A stretch of 64,000 nucleotides of DNA from Oenanthe sinensis. Taxonomy: Eukaryota; Streptophyta; Magnoliopsida; Apiales; Apiaceae. The notes below the pieces were generated by a model. That model did not search any database. It was not told where the DNA came from and saw only the letters and a list, made by a program, of their open reading frames with translations. Below, in pieces: positions 24,206-35,307 of the stretch. The position numbers were made by a program, and so were the translations under genes. The stretch is taken from assembly GCA_028671895.1 (NCBI GenBank), contig CM053804.1:2485001-2549000 (forward strand). The letters are read 5' to 3'. Positions within the stretch are counted from its first letter, which is position 1. Each line of letters opens with the position of its first letter.

Positions 24206-25711
24206 TTGACTCAATGTGGTGATTTGATGCTCATAGATGAAGATGAGCCTCTCACACACCAAGATGCTATGAACAGTCCAGACTCTAAGAGATGGCTAGA
24301 AGCCATGAAATCCGAGATGGATTCCATGTACGAAAACCAAGTATGGACTTTGGTTGATCCACCTGAAGGGGTAAAACCCATAGGGTGCAAATGGGTTTTC
24401 AAGAAGAAAACTGACATGGATGGAAATGTTCAGACCTATAAAGCAAGGCTGGTTGCAAAAGGTTTCAAACAAATTCATGGTATTGACTATGATGAAACTT
24501 TCTCACTAGTGGCTATGGTCAAGTCCATAAGGATTTTGCTTGCTATTGCAGCATTCCATGATTATGAAATCTGGCAAATGGATGTCAAAACAGCCTTCCT
24601 TAATGGAAGCCTTGAAGATGATGTGGATGTGTACATGACACAACCTGAAGGTTTTGTCAATCCAAGGAATGTTAGCGAGATATGTAAATTACGTCGATCC
24701 ATTTATGGATTGAAGCAAGCCTCTAGGAGATGGAATATCCGTTTTGATGAAACAGTCAAAGAGTATGGCTTTGTTCAAAACGAAGATGAACCTTGTGTTT
24801 ACAAGAAGGTCAGTGGGAGCCATGTGGCATTCATAGTATTATATGTTGATGACATACTACTAATGGGGAATGACATACCTTCTCCTAAGGCTGTTAAGAC
24901 TTGGTTAGGGAGCAACTTCTCTATGAAAGACTTAGGAGATGCATCCTACATTCTAGGAATGAGGATCTATAGGGATAGATCTAAAAGGATGATCGGTCTA
25001 AGTCAGAGTACATACATTGATAAGGTTTTGCATCGTTTTGGTATGCAAAATGTAAAAAGGGGATATGTCCCCGTGTCTCAAGGGATAACGATCTCTAAAG
25101 ATCAGTGTCCGAAATCATTGGATGACAAGGACCGCATGAGTAAGGTTCCATATGCCTCAGCAATTGGATCTATCATGTATGCAATGGTATGTACTCGCCC
25201 AGATGTTTCGTATGCTTTAAGCATGACGAGCAGATACCAATCTAATCCAGGTGAAGGTCACAGGACAGCAGTCAAGAATATTCTAAAGTACTTGAAAAGG
25301 ACTAAAGATTCATTCTTGGTGTATGGAGGAGAGGAGAAACTAGTTGTAAAAGGTTACACCGATGCAAGTTTCCAAACAGACATGGATGATATTGTATCAC
25401 AGTCTGGTTTTGTGTTTTGTCTAAACAGAGGTGCTGTAAGTTGGAAGAGTTCAAAGCAAGAAACAATAGCTGATTCTACAATGGAGGCTGAGTACATTGC
25501 AGCTTGTGAAGCAGCAAAGGAAGTTGTTTGGATTCGAAAATTCATTACTGATTTGGGAGTGGTTCCATCGATCGCAGATCTCATTGATCTATACTGCGAT
25601 AATAATGGAGCTATTGCACAGGCTAAAGAACCTAGATCTCACTCCCGAACCAAACATATACTCAGAAGATATCACCTCATTCGAGAGATTTATGAAAGGG
25701 GTGACATACAC
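24206..25711 (+). pseudogene. Copia-1 reverse transcriptase and RNase H, split by solo LTR
   Basis: 502 codons open. RT begins at W..AM..EMDSMYENQVWTLV. It contains VAKGFKQIHGIDYDETF, QMDVKTAFLNG (catalytic Asp), SIYGLKQASR and YVDDILLMG (the catalytic YVDD box). RNase H follows, with GYTDASF, MEAEYIA and SRTKHI. The frame stops because a solo LTR starts at 25712. The remaining codons of RNase H resume at 27105 and end at a TAG at 27222-27224. The RT core itself has no lesion. Confidence 0.92.
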
Positions 25712-27099
25712 TGAAAGTCATATTACTAGTCCTATTTGTAATAAGTAGATGACAACTCAACTCAGATAAGAAAGCGAAGTAAATAATAAATATTGAATAT
25801 AGAGGAAGAACAAAAGAAGCCATGACAAGAGAAGACACAAAGACCACTACAGAAGAAATGAGAATCAACATTGTAGTTAGTCATCCGTGAACCAGACCAG
25901 TGCATAGGGTGTCAACAATGTCAGTGAAGATTCGTCATCAAAAAGTTCAAGTGGTTAGACAGAAGACAGAACAAAGGCAGAAAGATTTCGGAGCTAACAA
26001 AAAGGTTATACAAGTCGAGATAGTATTTTAATTCTACTAATCAAAATGTTAATTAATTATTTAATTTATCTAATTAAATTAATTCAAGCTGAATTCAATT
26101 TAATTTATAAATTATTTAATTAAATTAAGTGGAATTAATTTATTATAAAAGATATGGCTTGGTATGACTTTTAATAAAGTCTAAAAGAATTTATTAAAAG
26201 TCATACCGAAATTCTGTTTAAATAAGTCATACCGAATGCAAAACAGAAAAGTCATACCGAGCTTGTTAAATAAGTCATACCGAGAATCTGAAGAAAAAGT
26301 CATACCGAGCTGTTCTGTTGAAAAGTCATACCGAAGCTTTTGAAGAAAGAAGTCATACCGAGAGAATGAATTGGCAGTTGAATCAAAGTCATATCGAGGC
26401 TTGTATTAATAGTCATACTGATTTTATTTAATTAAAAAGTCATACCGACCTTTTTAATTAATTAAAATAAGTCATACCGAGCTTCTGCCGACCTTTCTTT
26501 TTAATAAGTCATACCGAGCTTATTAAAGGAAAGTCATACCGAATTTCTGAAAGTCATACCGAGCTTCAGTAAGTCATACCGACCAGAATATGTCATGCCC
26601 AGCGATTTTATAAGTCATACAAGGCTTAATTTTAAGAAAATAAGTCATAGTCAAAAAGGTCATACCAGCTCAGAATTTCCTCTATAAATATGAGGCATTT
26701 GCTTCATAATTCAGAAGTAGAAAAACAGCAAATTCAGCAATTTGTTTGCAACGTCATATTCACAGACTTTCTGTGCTAGTTTGATTTTAATTCCTTAAGT
26801 AGAACAATTCATGTCAAATTTGTTCTAGGAATTAAATGTTTATTCTACCGGATGTTGTAACACCCATTCAAGTTTAATATACATATTTAACTTGAATCCT
26901 GTTTACTTACTTGCTAATTTCTATATCTTAATTGTTATATCATAAAAATAGAAAGCTAGTAAGTCAGCCTCCCAAACACTACAAAGACCCGAACCCTCAG
27001 CTTAAGCAATAATTTAATTCCGCAAATTCTGAAAAGAATTTTAAATTGTTGTCAGTATCGCATTCAACCCCCCTTCTACGATACTTCCGGGACCCAACA
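25712..27099 (+). mobile_element. Solo LTR nested in the copia-1 RNase H
   Basis: 1388 bp from TGAAAGTCATATTAC to GGGACCCAACA, with TACAC duplicated at 25707-25711 and 27100-27104. This exact target duplication and the resumption of the RNase H frame prove a clean insertion. It is the same family as the minus-strand LTR at 2033-3486. No internal region remains, so LTR-LTR recombination is inferred. Confidence 0.95.
26155..26655 (+). repeat. LTR-internal minisatellite, AAGTCATACCGA type
   Basis: About thirteen exact copies of 'aagtcataccga' plus variants, with spacers of 10-40 bases, often purine- or AT-rich. The homologous array in the LTR at 2033-3486 uses A instead of T at one position. 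Confidence 0.9.
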
Positions 27100-27104
27100 T
27101 ACAC

Positions 27105-27224
27105 ATATGTAAAGTGCACACAAATGATAACATTGCAGACCCACTGACCAAAGGCTTGTCGCAGACGAAGCATGACGGTCACACTAGTTCCATGGGTATT
27201 AGATACATGGGTGATTGGCTCTAG
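27105..27224 (+). pseudogene. Copia-1 RNase H C-terminal piece
   Basis: It resumes the RT/RNase H frame after the solo LTR and its TACAC repeat. The motif ADPLTKGLSQ and the ending MGIRYMGDWL are typical copia termini. It stops at TAG just before the purine tract. Confidence 0.9.
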
Positions 27225-27227
27225 TGC

Positions 27228-27238
27228 AAGTGGGAGAT
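27228..27238 (+). other. Copia-1 polypurine tract
   Basis: AAGTGGGAGAT directly before the 3' LTR; the expected plus-strand primer site. Confidence 0.85.
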
Positions 27239-28775
27239 TGTTAGTGTAGGTGTCCTAGAGGCAATACAATGTTCCTTTTAATAGACCTTTATGTCATTTG
27301 ATTATTCAATAAACGTATTTATTATGACTTTAATTACTGCGATATATTTGTTAGCATAATAAATGTCCTTAGAATCATGATACACATTGTATAGTTTAAG
27401 TACACGACTTGAACTTGAAATTATATAATATATCATATTCTTAAAAGGTCCCTAGTTGAGTATTATTATTATAGGACAATAATAATACATAAATAGACTA
27501 GTATGTTATTTGACTGATAACCACATCTCATTGGTTATAAGTATGGGGATACTAAAGTCAATACATAGGTACATGATACTGGACAGACCCACAGTGAGAT
27601 TCTTCATGTTTAATAAAGTCATAAGAAAGACTCACAGTGATAATGGTGTAATGATCCTTTGACTTGAGATCATTATATTTCTATACGAAGATTAATATAC
27701 TTTGACTACATTAAAAGTTACCTTTGACCGGGTGATGATAAAAGTGGACATCGGGTATATCATGAGTCGTATGAGAAATATGAATGATAGATAAAGGATT
27801 TAACCCTCCTATAATTAGGAGAGATATTATTGGCCTCTTGATTGAGTAAGACTATAAAATGCATGGTCGTGCTCAAATAATGATTTGTTTTCATAGTCTA
27901 CTCATTGATCAAGTAAACCCGGATTAAATGTTGTAGAGGATGACTAAATACATGCCTCGAGTTTAATCTATAATATATATGGTTAAAGGGATTATATTAC
28001 ACGGAAACATTAATCACGAAAGGTTTTATCGAATCACGATTTAATTATTCTTTAATTGGGTAGCAATGATGTATTACTAGATACAGCTCATTGTTTATAA
28101 TTTTATTGGAGAATAAAATTATTGCTAATTAAATAATAGCCTATAGGGTCACACACATAGAGCACTTAGATGAATAGTTAATTTAAATTATAGATTTAAA
28201 TTAATTGATGATTATTTGAATTTTATTATATTAATTAAGTGTGACTTAATTAATTGAAATAATATAAATTTGAATTTGAAGAGGATTTCTGCCAATAATA
28301 ATTAAGTATGACTTAATTATTAATTAAATAATAGAAACATGTTTTATTATTTAATCCTATACCTACATGGGTTAGGTTTTGCTGAATAGGCCCGTTAACC
28401 AGTCATTATAAATAGATAATGATAGGTTAAATGGGTTTTACATTTTTGAGAGACTTAACCCTAGAGGCAGCAGTAAGGTAGCAAGAAGGTAGAAATTCGA
28501 AATCATCAAAAGGAGGCTAGTACATCCGTTCCGTAATCAAGATCGTGAGACGTTCTTGAAGGTGCTTGTGTGGATACCATAGAGGTGTTTTTCGAGAGGA
28601 AGACACAAGTCGTGAAAGCTAGGATCTCCGTTGAGTTCATGAAAGTCAAGACCACAAAAGGTAGAATTCTGTTTCACTATAATCTGTCAATCTTATATAT
28701 GATCCTGCGTTAGGGTTCCGAAAATTTTGTTATATTTATGTTAATTCGCTGTATTTTATGCCTCGGAACCCAACA
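27239..28775 (+). mobile_element. Copia-1 3' LTR
   Basis: 1537 bp, the same ends as the 5' LTR and 12 bases shorter because of one indel. Confidence 0.95.
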
Positions 28776-29564
28776 TATATATCATGCTCATTATAGTATT
28801 GTAAATTATCAATTGTTTTATTATCGTGGCCCCTTTAGCAAATGTTTGAGGATTGTATGTTTACATGTATGTCTTTGTGATTCCATTGTTGTCATGTATA
28901 GTTACATGTGAACTCATGATCGTAGAATAAAATATTATATTACCCCTCAATATTTCTTGGGAATTTATATTGTCAAACATTTTATTTTTATGATTTACCA
29001 TTGGATGGTCTTAACGTTAACTATTTGTAATTTATGGTCATGAGATTAAGGTATAAAGATAAATATATATTTATGATTTAAATTTAGTGATTGAAAAGTT
29101 AATATGAACTTATTCATTTAAGTGGTTTAATATTTTTGAATTAATTAATTAAAACAATATGTTGCCTACGTAACCTCTTTCGTGAAAATTAATTAATTTA
29201 AAAATATTATTACGATGTTTGAATGGTTAATTTTATGCAAATTATATTGGCCCTAAGGAAGATATTATTTATTCAAAATTAAAACATTCTTGTGATAATA
29301 AGTGTGTAACAATATTAAGTTATTCATGTAAATAATAAGTCGATCCAAAGACATGCATATCATTTGACAGAAATTTATTTTTAATACTTGATTATTACAC
29401 TAAGAGTATCAATTGCAAATTAATTTTTATGTCCAAAGACTAAATTTCAATGTTATGCTAGGTATCTTGTGATGGTTTTGCCAATATCTAAATTTATTGC
29501 ATTTATATATGTATATATATTTTTTGAGCATTTTGTACGCTTGTTTTCTATTTCTGTTACTGCT

Positions 29565-30345
29565 GTTGTTAATTCTGCTTCTGCTCAATTGAGTATAATT
29601 CCAATGTTGAATGAGACAAACTATGTCACATGGAAAGAAAAATGTTGAAATCGTTCTTGAGTGTATGGATCATGATCTTGCGCTAAAGAAAAAGCAACCC
29701 ATTCCTACTAAGGATGATCCGAAAATGGATCAAATTGAGAAATGAGAACGTTCTAGTCACATGTGTCTAGCGATCATGAAGCGAATGATTCCAACTGGTT
29801 TTTGGGCCTCTATTGTTGAGAGCACAAATGCCAAGGAGTTCCTGTCTCAAATTGAGTAATATTTTGCTAAAAATGAAAAAGCAGAAATGAGTAATCTTCT
29901 GTCAAAACTCGTGACCATGAAGTATAGGGAACATAAGGGAGTACATCATTGAGCTGTCCAATCTTGCTGACAAACTTAAGGAACTCAAGTTAGAGCTTTC
30001 GGATGAATTACTTGTTCACTTAGTTTTAATTTCTCTCCCTCCTCAATTTGGGCACTTTGTGGTGAGTTATAACACTCAGAAGGAAAAATGGACTCTTAAT
30101 GAGCTCATTTCACACTGTGTGCAAGAGGAAGAAAGAATATTGTGAGATAAGACTGAAAGTGCTCACTTGGAATCAAATTCTCATGATAAGAAAAAAAAAG
30201 AGGTAAGGATATTGCAAGTGGAAAACCCAAGTATGAAGTGTAAGGGAAACCGGATAATTGACCAACCTGCTACTTTTGCAAGAAGGCTGGACACATGAAG
30301 AAAGAGTGCTCCAAATATGCTGCATGGTATGAGAAGAAGGGTAAG
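29565..30345 (+). pseudogene. Copia-2 gag remnant
   Basis: Pieces read SASAQLSIIPMLNETNYVTWKEK, PTKDDPKMDQIEK, MCLAIMKRMIP, EKAEMSNLLSKLVTMKYR and LSDELLVHLVLISLPPQF. The last two match the UBN2-type copia gag. Stops and at least two frameshifts separate them. The zinc knuckle CYFCKKAGHMKKEC is intact near 30270-30311. Confidence 0.75.
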
Positions 30346-31386
30346 AATTTTGTCTTTATTTATTCTGAAGTTAATTTAGCTTCTGTACCTAGGGATACTT
30401 GGTGGATAGATTCTGGTGCTACTACTCACAGTCTCACATAAGTGTATCTATGCAGGGTTGCCTGTGGAGCCGACCGTCAAGTGATGTTGAAAGATTCATC
30501 TTTGTGGGCGATGGCAATAAAGTTTTAGTTGAAGCTTTTGGAACATTTAGATTATTATTAAAAACTGGTGTTTATTTGAATTTGTTTGAAACTTTTGTGC
30601 ACCGTCTTTTAGGTGGAACCTTATTTCTATTTCGTGTTTGGACAAATTTGGCTACACTTGTTTTTTGGAAATAATAAAGTTAGTTTCTTTTTAAATTCAA
30701 ATGTGATTGCCACTGGTTCTTTAATTGATAATCTTTATATGCTTGAGGCTGTTACTTTTAATAATGAAATTTTGCATTCAAGTGCAAGAGGTACAAAGCG
30801 TAAGTTAACTGAGGCACAAGCGCTTAGGTCACATCTCTAAACAGAGAATTCAAAGGCTTGTGGATGACAGACTTCTTGATCCCTTAGATTTAAGATTGAA
30901 TGCATTAAGGGAAAATAAACAAATTCAAGAAATTTGGGTGTCAATAGAACTACAGGTGTCTTAGAACTGATTCATACCGATATATGTGGACCTTTCCCTA
31001 CGGCTTCTTGGAATGGTCAACGATATTTTATCACATTCATAGATGATTACTCTAGATATGGTTACCTATACTTGATACATGAAAAGTCACAAGCACTGGA
31101 CGTGTTTAATTATAAAGCTGAAGTTGAACTTCAATTAGAAAATAAAATTAAGGCTGTCAGATCTGATCGTGGTGGTGAATACTATGGTAGATATGATGGA
31201 TTAGGTGAACAATGTCCAGGTCCCTTCGCTAACTTCCTAAAGGAATGTGGAATTGTTCCTCAGTACACCATGCCGGGTAAACCTAATATGAACAGTGTTG
31301 TTGAGAGACGAAGCCGTACTCTTAAAGATATGGTGAAAAATAAGATAAGTCATTCTTCTTTATCTGAGTCAATTTGGGGAGAAGCA
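30346..31386 (+). pseudogene. Copia-2 protease and truncated integrase
   Basis: The protease box is TWWIDSGATTH (DSG) and is followed by stops. Two short open stretches at 30399-30840 are decayed protease-to-integrase linker in different frames. The integrase core from 30934 on is open for 159 codons: LELIHTDICGPFP (catalytic Asp), FITFIDDYSRYGY, VRSDRGGEYY (second Asp) and MNSVVERRSRTL. The reading is lost at the junction with repeat unit A (31388). Confidence 0.85.
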
Positions 31387-31387
31387 C

Positions 31388-32495
31388 CTGACTCCCGACT
31401 CCCGACTCCTTAGTCCTTAAGATCAAGAGTGACTAAAAGACCCTGTTAGAGTATTGAAACATCTTAGAAATTCAATGTCGAATTTTATTTGAAGGCAGTG
31501 TAAAGAAAATTTTAAGCCCCGAATGATCTTAAAAAATCGGTGAAAATTTTAATAGAATACATGCGAGTCCCGACTGTTAAAAAGTTCTGATTCCGTGACA
31601 GGGAGACAGCGTGTCATTCATTACCAGGCATACGCAAAGTGTGTATCAATCAAGAAGAGCATGGATGGGATGCAGCTAATATACTGAGCAAAAATTATTG
31701 AACTTATCCCTAACATGCACCCTAATCATTGCATTTGTCACAAGATTATTCAACACATTAACACTAACTAAACATACATCATCACTAAAAGAAACAAAAC
31801 GAGACGGTTGGTTTATTTGTTAGTTAGGCTGTATTAGTCGTAGTATGCATAGTTGCATACACAAAATTGTATATATTAATCTTATAAGTACTGTTGTTTA
31901 ATAATTAGCTGGTTGTGAGTATTATTAGTAGGTTGATTAGAATGTGTAGATGCACCACTAATTGATTTGTTGTATGAATTAAGTAGTCTTCTTGATCATT
32001 AAGAAAATGTCATTAGTGGTACTATATAGTCCTAATCAATCAATAAATTCCACTATTTGTACGTAGTCCCCTTCTCCATGTACAATGTATTATGTTTTAA
32101 TATGCTATTAGTCATGTGACAGAAGAATTCTGATCAAATTAACAAAGGTAATCTTAAGTTTTTTTCGATAATTTTACTAAATTTTGCAAGTTAACTTGCA
32201 GATTCTCCGTGTGCTTTCTACCAGTTCTCTTTTTAACCACTCTATTTAATACAGATTTATGCTCTGTATTACATTCATAACTTAATTTGCAAAATCTTGT
32301 GCACGGGTACTTTATTATCCATGACTCTCTTGTATGTTAGTATTTTTTGTGCATGAGTACAAAAATTAGACATGCAGGCCTCATATATTTATATAGTAAC
32401 AGAGTGGTTGATCTGTTAACAAATTAGACAATGACTTCTGCATATAAGTCCAGTTATACCTCCATCTCCCAACATCATCATATTTGTCCATAGTC
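31388..32495. repeat. 1.1-kb repeat unit A
   Basis: It begins with three copies of 'ctgactcc/cgactcc' and is followed head to tail by unit B. Landmarks shared with units B and C are 'agaccctg.tagagtattg', 'ttattgaacttat.cctaac' and 'gttggtttatttgttagtta'. Unit A alone has a divergent stretch near 32235-32330. No protein is encoded. Confidence 0.85.
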
Positions 32496-33612
32496 CTGAC
32501 TCCCGACTCCTTCGTCCTTAAGATCAAGAGTGACTAAAAGACCCTGCTAGAGTATTGAAAAATCTTAGAAATTCAATGTCGAATTTCTTTTGAAGGCAGT
32601 GTAAAGAAAATTTTAAGCCCGGAATGATCTTAAAAAATGGGTGAAAATTTTAATAGAATACATGTGAGTCCCGACTGTTAAAAAGTTCTGATTCCGTGAT
32701 AGGGAGAGAGCATGTCATTCATTACCAGGCATAGTGTGTATCAATCAAGAAGGGCATGGATGGGATGCAGCTAATATACTGAGCAAAAATTATTGAACTT
32801 ATGCCTAACATGCACCCTAATCATTGCATTTGTCACAAGATTATTCAACACATTAACACTAACTAAACATACATCATCACTAAAAGAAACAAAACAAGAC
32901 GGTTGGTTTATTTGTTAGTTAGGCTGTATTAGTCGTAGTATGCATAGTTGCATACACAAAATTGTATATATTAATCTTATAAGGACTGTTGTTCAATAAT
33001 TAGCTGGTTGTAAGTATTATTAGTAGGTTGATTAGAATGTGTAGATGCACCACTAATTGAGTTGTTGTATGAAGTAGTCTTCTTGATCATTAAGAAAATG
33101 TCATTAGTGGTACTATATAGTCCTAATCAATCAATAAATTCCATTATTTGTATGTAGTCCCCTTCTCCATGTACAATGTATTGTGTTTTAATATGGTATT
33201 AGTCATGTGACAGAAGAATTCTAAGCAAACAAAGGTAATCTTAAGATTTTTTCGATAATTTTACTAAATTTGCAAGTAATTAACTTACAGATTCTCCATA
33301 TGCTTTCTACAAGTTCTCTTTTTAACCACTCCATTTGTTCTACATGACTACATTCCTCTCTGTCCCCACTCCCCCTCTCCCTCTTATCATATGACTCATC
33401 TTGCAAAAATATTGATCGACGATTAGATTTTGAGTACAGATGATTACACCCTGGTGGAAGACAAACGAGCAACAAGTTGCCTCATTACCCTTTCTGGATG
33501 TTGAAACATGTCATCTTTAAGGCCGTATCCATAGGCCTGGTTCATAACATTACTAAATTGAACCTGATTGCCTTGAATTTGCAGAATTTAACAAACTATG
33601 TTTAATAAACTT
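32496..33612. repeat. 1.1-kb repeat unit B
   Basis: A tandem copy of unit A and closer to unit C at 52365-54614. The right ends of B and C both stop matching after 'gaatttgcagaatttaaca'. It contains the exon-like stretch on the minus strand. Confidence 0.85.
33221..33475 (-). pseudogene. Exon-like open frame in unit B
   Basis: 84 codons, MLLVCLPPGCNHLYSKSN..., with a charged middle and WLKRELVESIWRI near the end. A strong donor-like AATCT|GTAAGT follows WRI, which suggests the terminal part of an exon. The nearly identical stretch in unit C stays open too. Just upstream another frame (GYGLKDDMFQHPERVMRQL) also looks coding, so the gene may be frameshifted. I do not recognise the family. Confidence 0.35.
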
Positions 33613-34098
33613 ATTTAAAAGTCTACTATTTAAAGATATTTGCAACTCCATATTAACTTCTTTTCTATTACATTTTCTTAAAAGAATTATAGTTGAATTT
33701 AAGGCTGATTCTTATGCTTTAGTTATTTTCCCTATTTTTTATCGACTCTGATTGTTTTTCATTATAAAAATTTGATGTTTTAGATGAATAGATTGTAAAA
33801 TCGTATTTTATAATAAATTTCAAAAAATATTGTGCTTGCAAGGAACAAAAGGGAAATTGCATATCTACAAAAAAAAAGTTATTTATTTACGAAAAGCCTG
33901 CTTTATATGATATATTTAAGATAAATTCCCATAGTTTTAAGTAGAGAAAAATAACATGTGTTTTTAATATAGAGATTATCTTACATAATTTTTTTTGAGA
34001 TTAAAAAAAATTCACTGTGTATTATTACACACAGTAAATATACAAACAATTATATATATAGTTAGTTGATATCTACGCAATTCTCATTTAATTAAAAT
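33613..34098. other. AT-rich stretch without gene
   Basis: No coding, RNA or element signal was seen between unit B and the small TIR element. Confidence 0.5.
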
Positions 34099-34352
34099 AA
34101 CGGTTTGTTTAACTTCGCACAGGATAAGAGGAATCTTTTACTACATTTTTTAGGTTTTCAACCATAAAATTAGGATATATTCATAACAATATCACTATAC
34201 ATCTCCTATTTTTATAACCTAAAAAATAGGAGTATATAAATAAATTGATGAAAAAATATACACCTCCTATTCTTATGACTAAATGTATGAAAATAAGAGG
34301 ACTCGATTCTGTTTTATCCCGTGCCTTAGTCGCACAGATTAAACAAACCGTT
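34099..34352. mobile_element. Small TIR element (MITE candidate)
   Basis: AACGGTTTGTTTAA at the left end is repeated perfectly in inverted orientation at 34339-34352. Inner similarity continues (CGCACAGG.TAA versus TGTGCG...GGGATAA). The interior has a palindrome around 34206-34234 (tcctattttt/aaaaaatagga). It is about 254 bp and non-coding. The 110-codon ORF starting at 34245 crosses its end and the gypsy LTR and is spurious. Confidence 0.65.
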
Positions 34353-34463
34353 AAAACAAATCCAAAAGTGTTTGTAACAGAGACGGCTCCTGAATTTTAT
34401 TTCATAAGCAATCGACATCCAGGTACGACTAGTTGTCCTCATGCATCACTAAACATTATCTAT

Positions 34464-35254
34464 TGTTATAACCAGATTTACTGGTATTGTTCTATATCGA
34501 CGAGTGTCAACGTGGTTGACGACCAGATGGGTGAGCCGACGAGTATGCATTGTTTGGACGACCAACGAGTCATTTGAATATATTTATTAATAATATTCAA
34601 TAAATAATTCAATATTAGTTGAATTACTTAATTGTACATAGATAATTATCAATTACGTTGATAATTAACCAAGATCCATTAAAATAGGAATTATTAACAA
34701 ACCGACGAGTAGACCAAGTCCTGACGGGTAAGGCTGAATGCACTCGATGGACGAAAATTTAGGCAGAGTTAAGATTTCTATCTCAACTACAATTCAAACA
34801 CATAAAGAGATAAGGAGGAGATCCCAAAATTCAAACAACATGATCAGAAGTTCTAGCAAGGAAACAAGATCGTGGATAATAACAAAAATGGATTATAAAT
34901 ATGATTAAGGGGATATACAACAGCAGGAGGATACACACAATACATACACCCGACGAGTAGCTGCTGCACAGCCGACGAGTAGTTGCTGCATAGCTGACGA
35001 GTAGCAGTTATATGTATTTTTATTCATTCCAAACACTTGTAATCGATCTAAAACAACATTATAGTGGATATTCTTGGTTGGGCACACCTCACCCGTGATT
35101 TTTATCTCTTTACTAGGGTTTTCCGCGTCACCAAAATTGTCTCTTAACAACTTTTTCTTATTATTTCTACCCGTCCAAATACTAAATTGCAGATTATAAA
35201 CAAATACACAATTAAAGAACTTAGTTATTAACCCATCAAATTTTAACAAAAACA
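34464..35254 (+). mobile_element. Gypsy 5' LTR
   Basis: It begins TGTTATAACCAGATT and ends AACAAAAACA. A short motif 'cgacgagta' recurs several times inside (for example near 34952, 34975 and 34996). Confidence 0.9.
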
Positions 35255-35256
35255 AT

Positions 35257-35271
35257 TGGCGTCGTCTGTGG
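35257..35271 (+). other. Gypsy primer binding site
   Basis: TGGCGTCGTCTGTGG, close to the TGGCGCCGTCTGTGG-type PBS common in plant Tat gypsy elements. Confidence 0.85.
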
Positions 35272-35307
35272 AAAACTAACTAAGAGTTCTATACGATTTC
35301 TACAACT

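Larger units (their letters stand above)
18421..28775 (+). mobile_element. Copia-1: complete Ty1/copia element with long LTRs, interrupted by a solo LTR
   Basis: Two long direct LTRs, a PBS, a non-coding leader of about 1.9 kb, gag-pol and a purine tract are all present. Flanks are TATAC on the left and TATAT on the right, a 5-bp duplication with one change. Without the nested LTR and its target duplication it is about 8.96 kb. By eye the LTRs differ by roughly 40 substitutions plus one 12-bp indel (present only in the 5' LTR, near 18755), so the insertion is fairly recent. Long LTRs and the gag wording suggest the Angela/Tork side of copia; this is not certain. Confidence 0.92.
28776..31386 (+). 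mobile_element. Copia-2, right fragment (leader, gag, protease, partial integrase)
   Basis: The leader resumes after copia-1 and continues to about 29565. Gag, zinc knuckle, protease and integrase remnants follow in order. The element ends abruptly inside integrase, exactly where the 1.1-kb repeat unit A begins, with no RT, RNase H or 3' LTR. It is older and more decayed than copia-1, which lies inside it. Confidence 0.8.

Noticed and set aside
24211..24417. Minus-strand ORFs within copia-1 RT (also 23840-24181 and 25354-25584)
   Set aside because: Shadows of the sense RT/integrase frame.
26155..26655. Regularly recurring 12-base motif resembling a CRISPR array
   Set aside because: Spacers vary widely in length, are AT/purine-rich and lie inside an LTR of a plant element; no cas genes. 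It is a minisatellite.
34245..34577. 110-codon ORF
   Set aside because: It crosses a small TIR element, its flank and the gypsy LTR, so it has no single origin.
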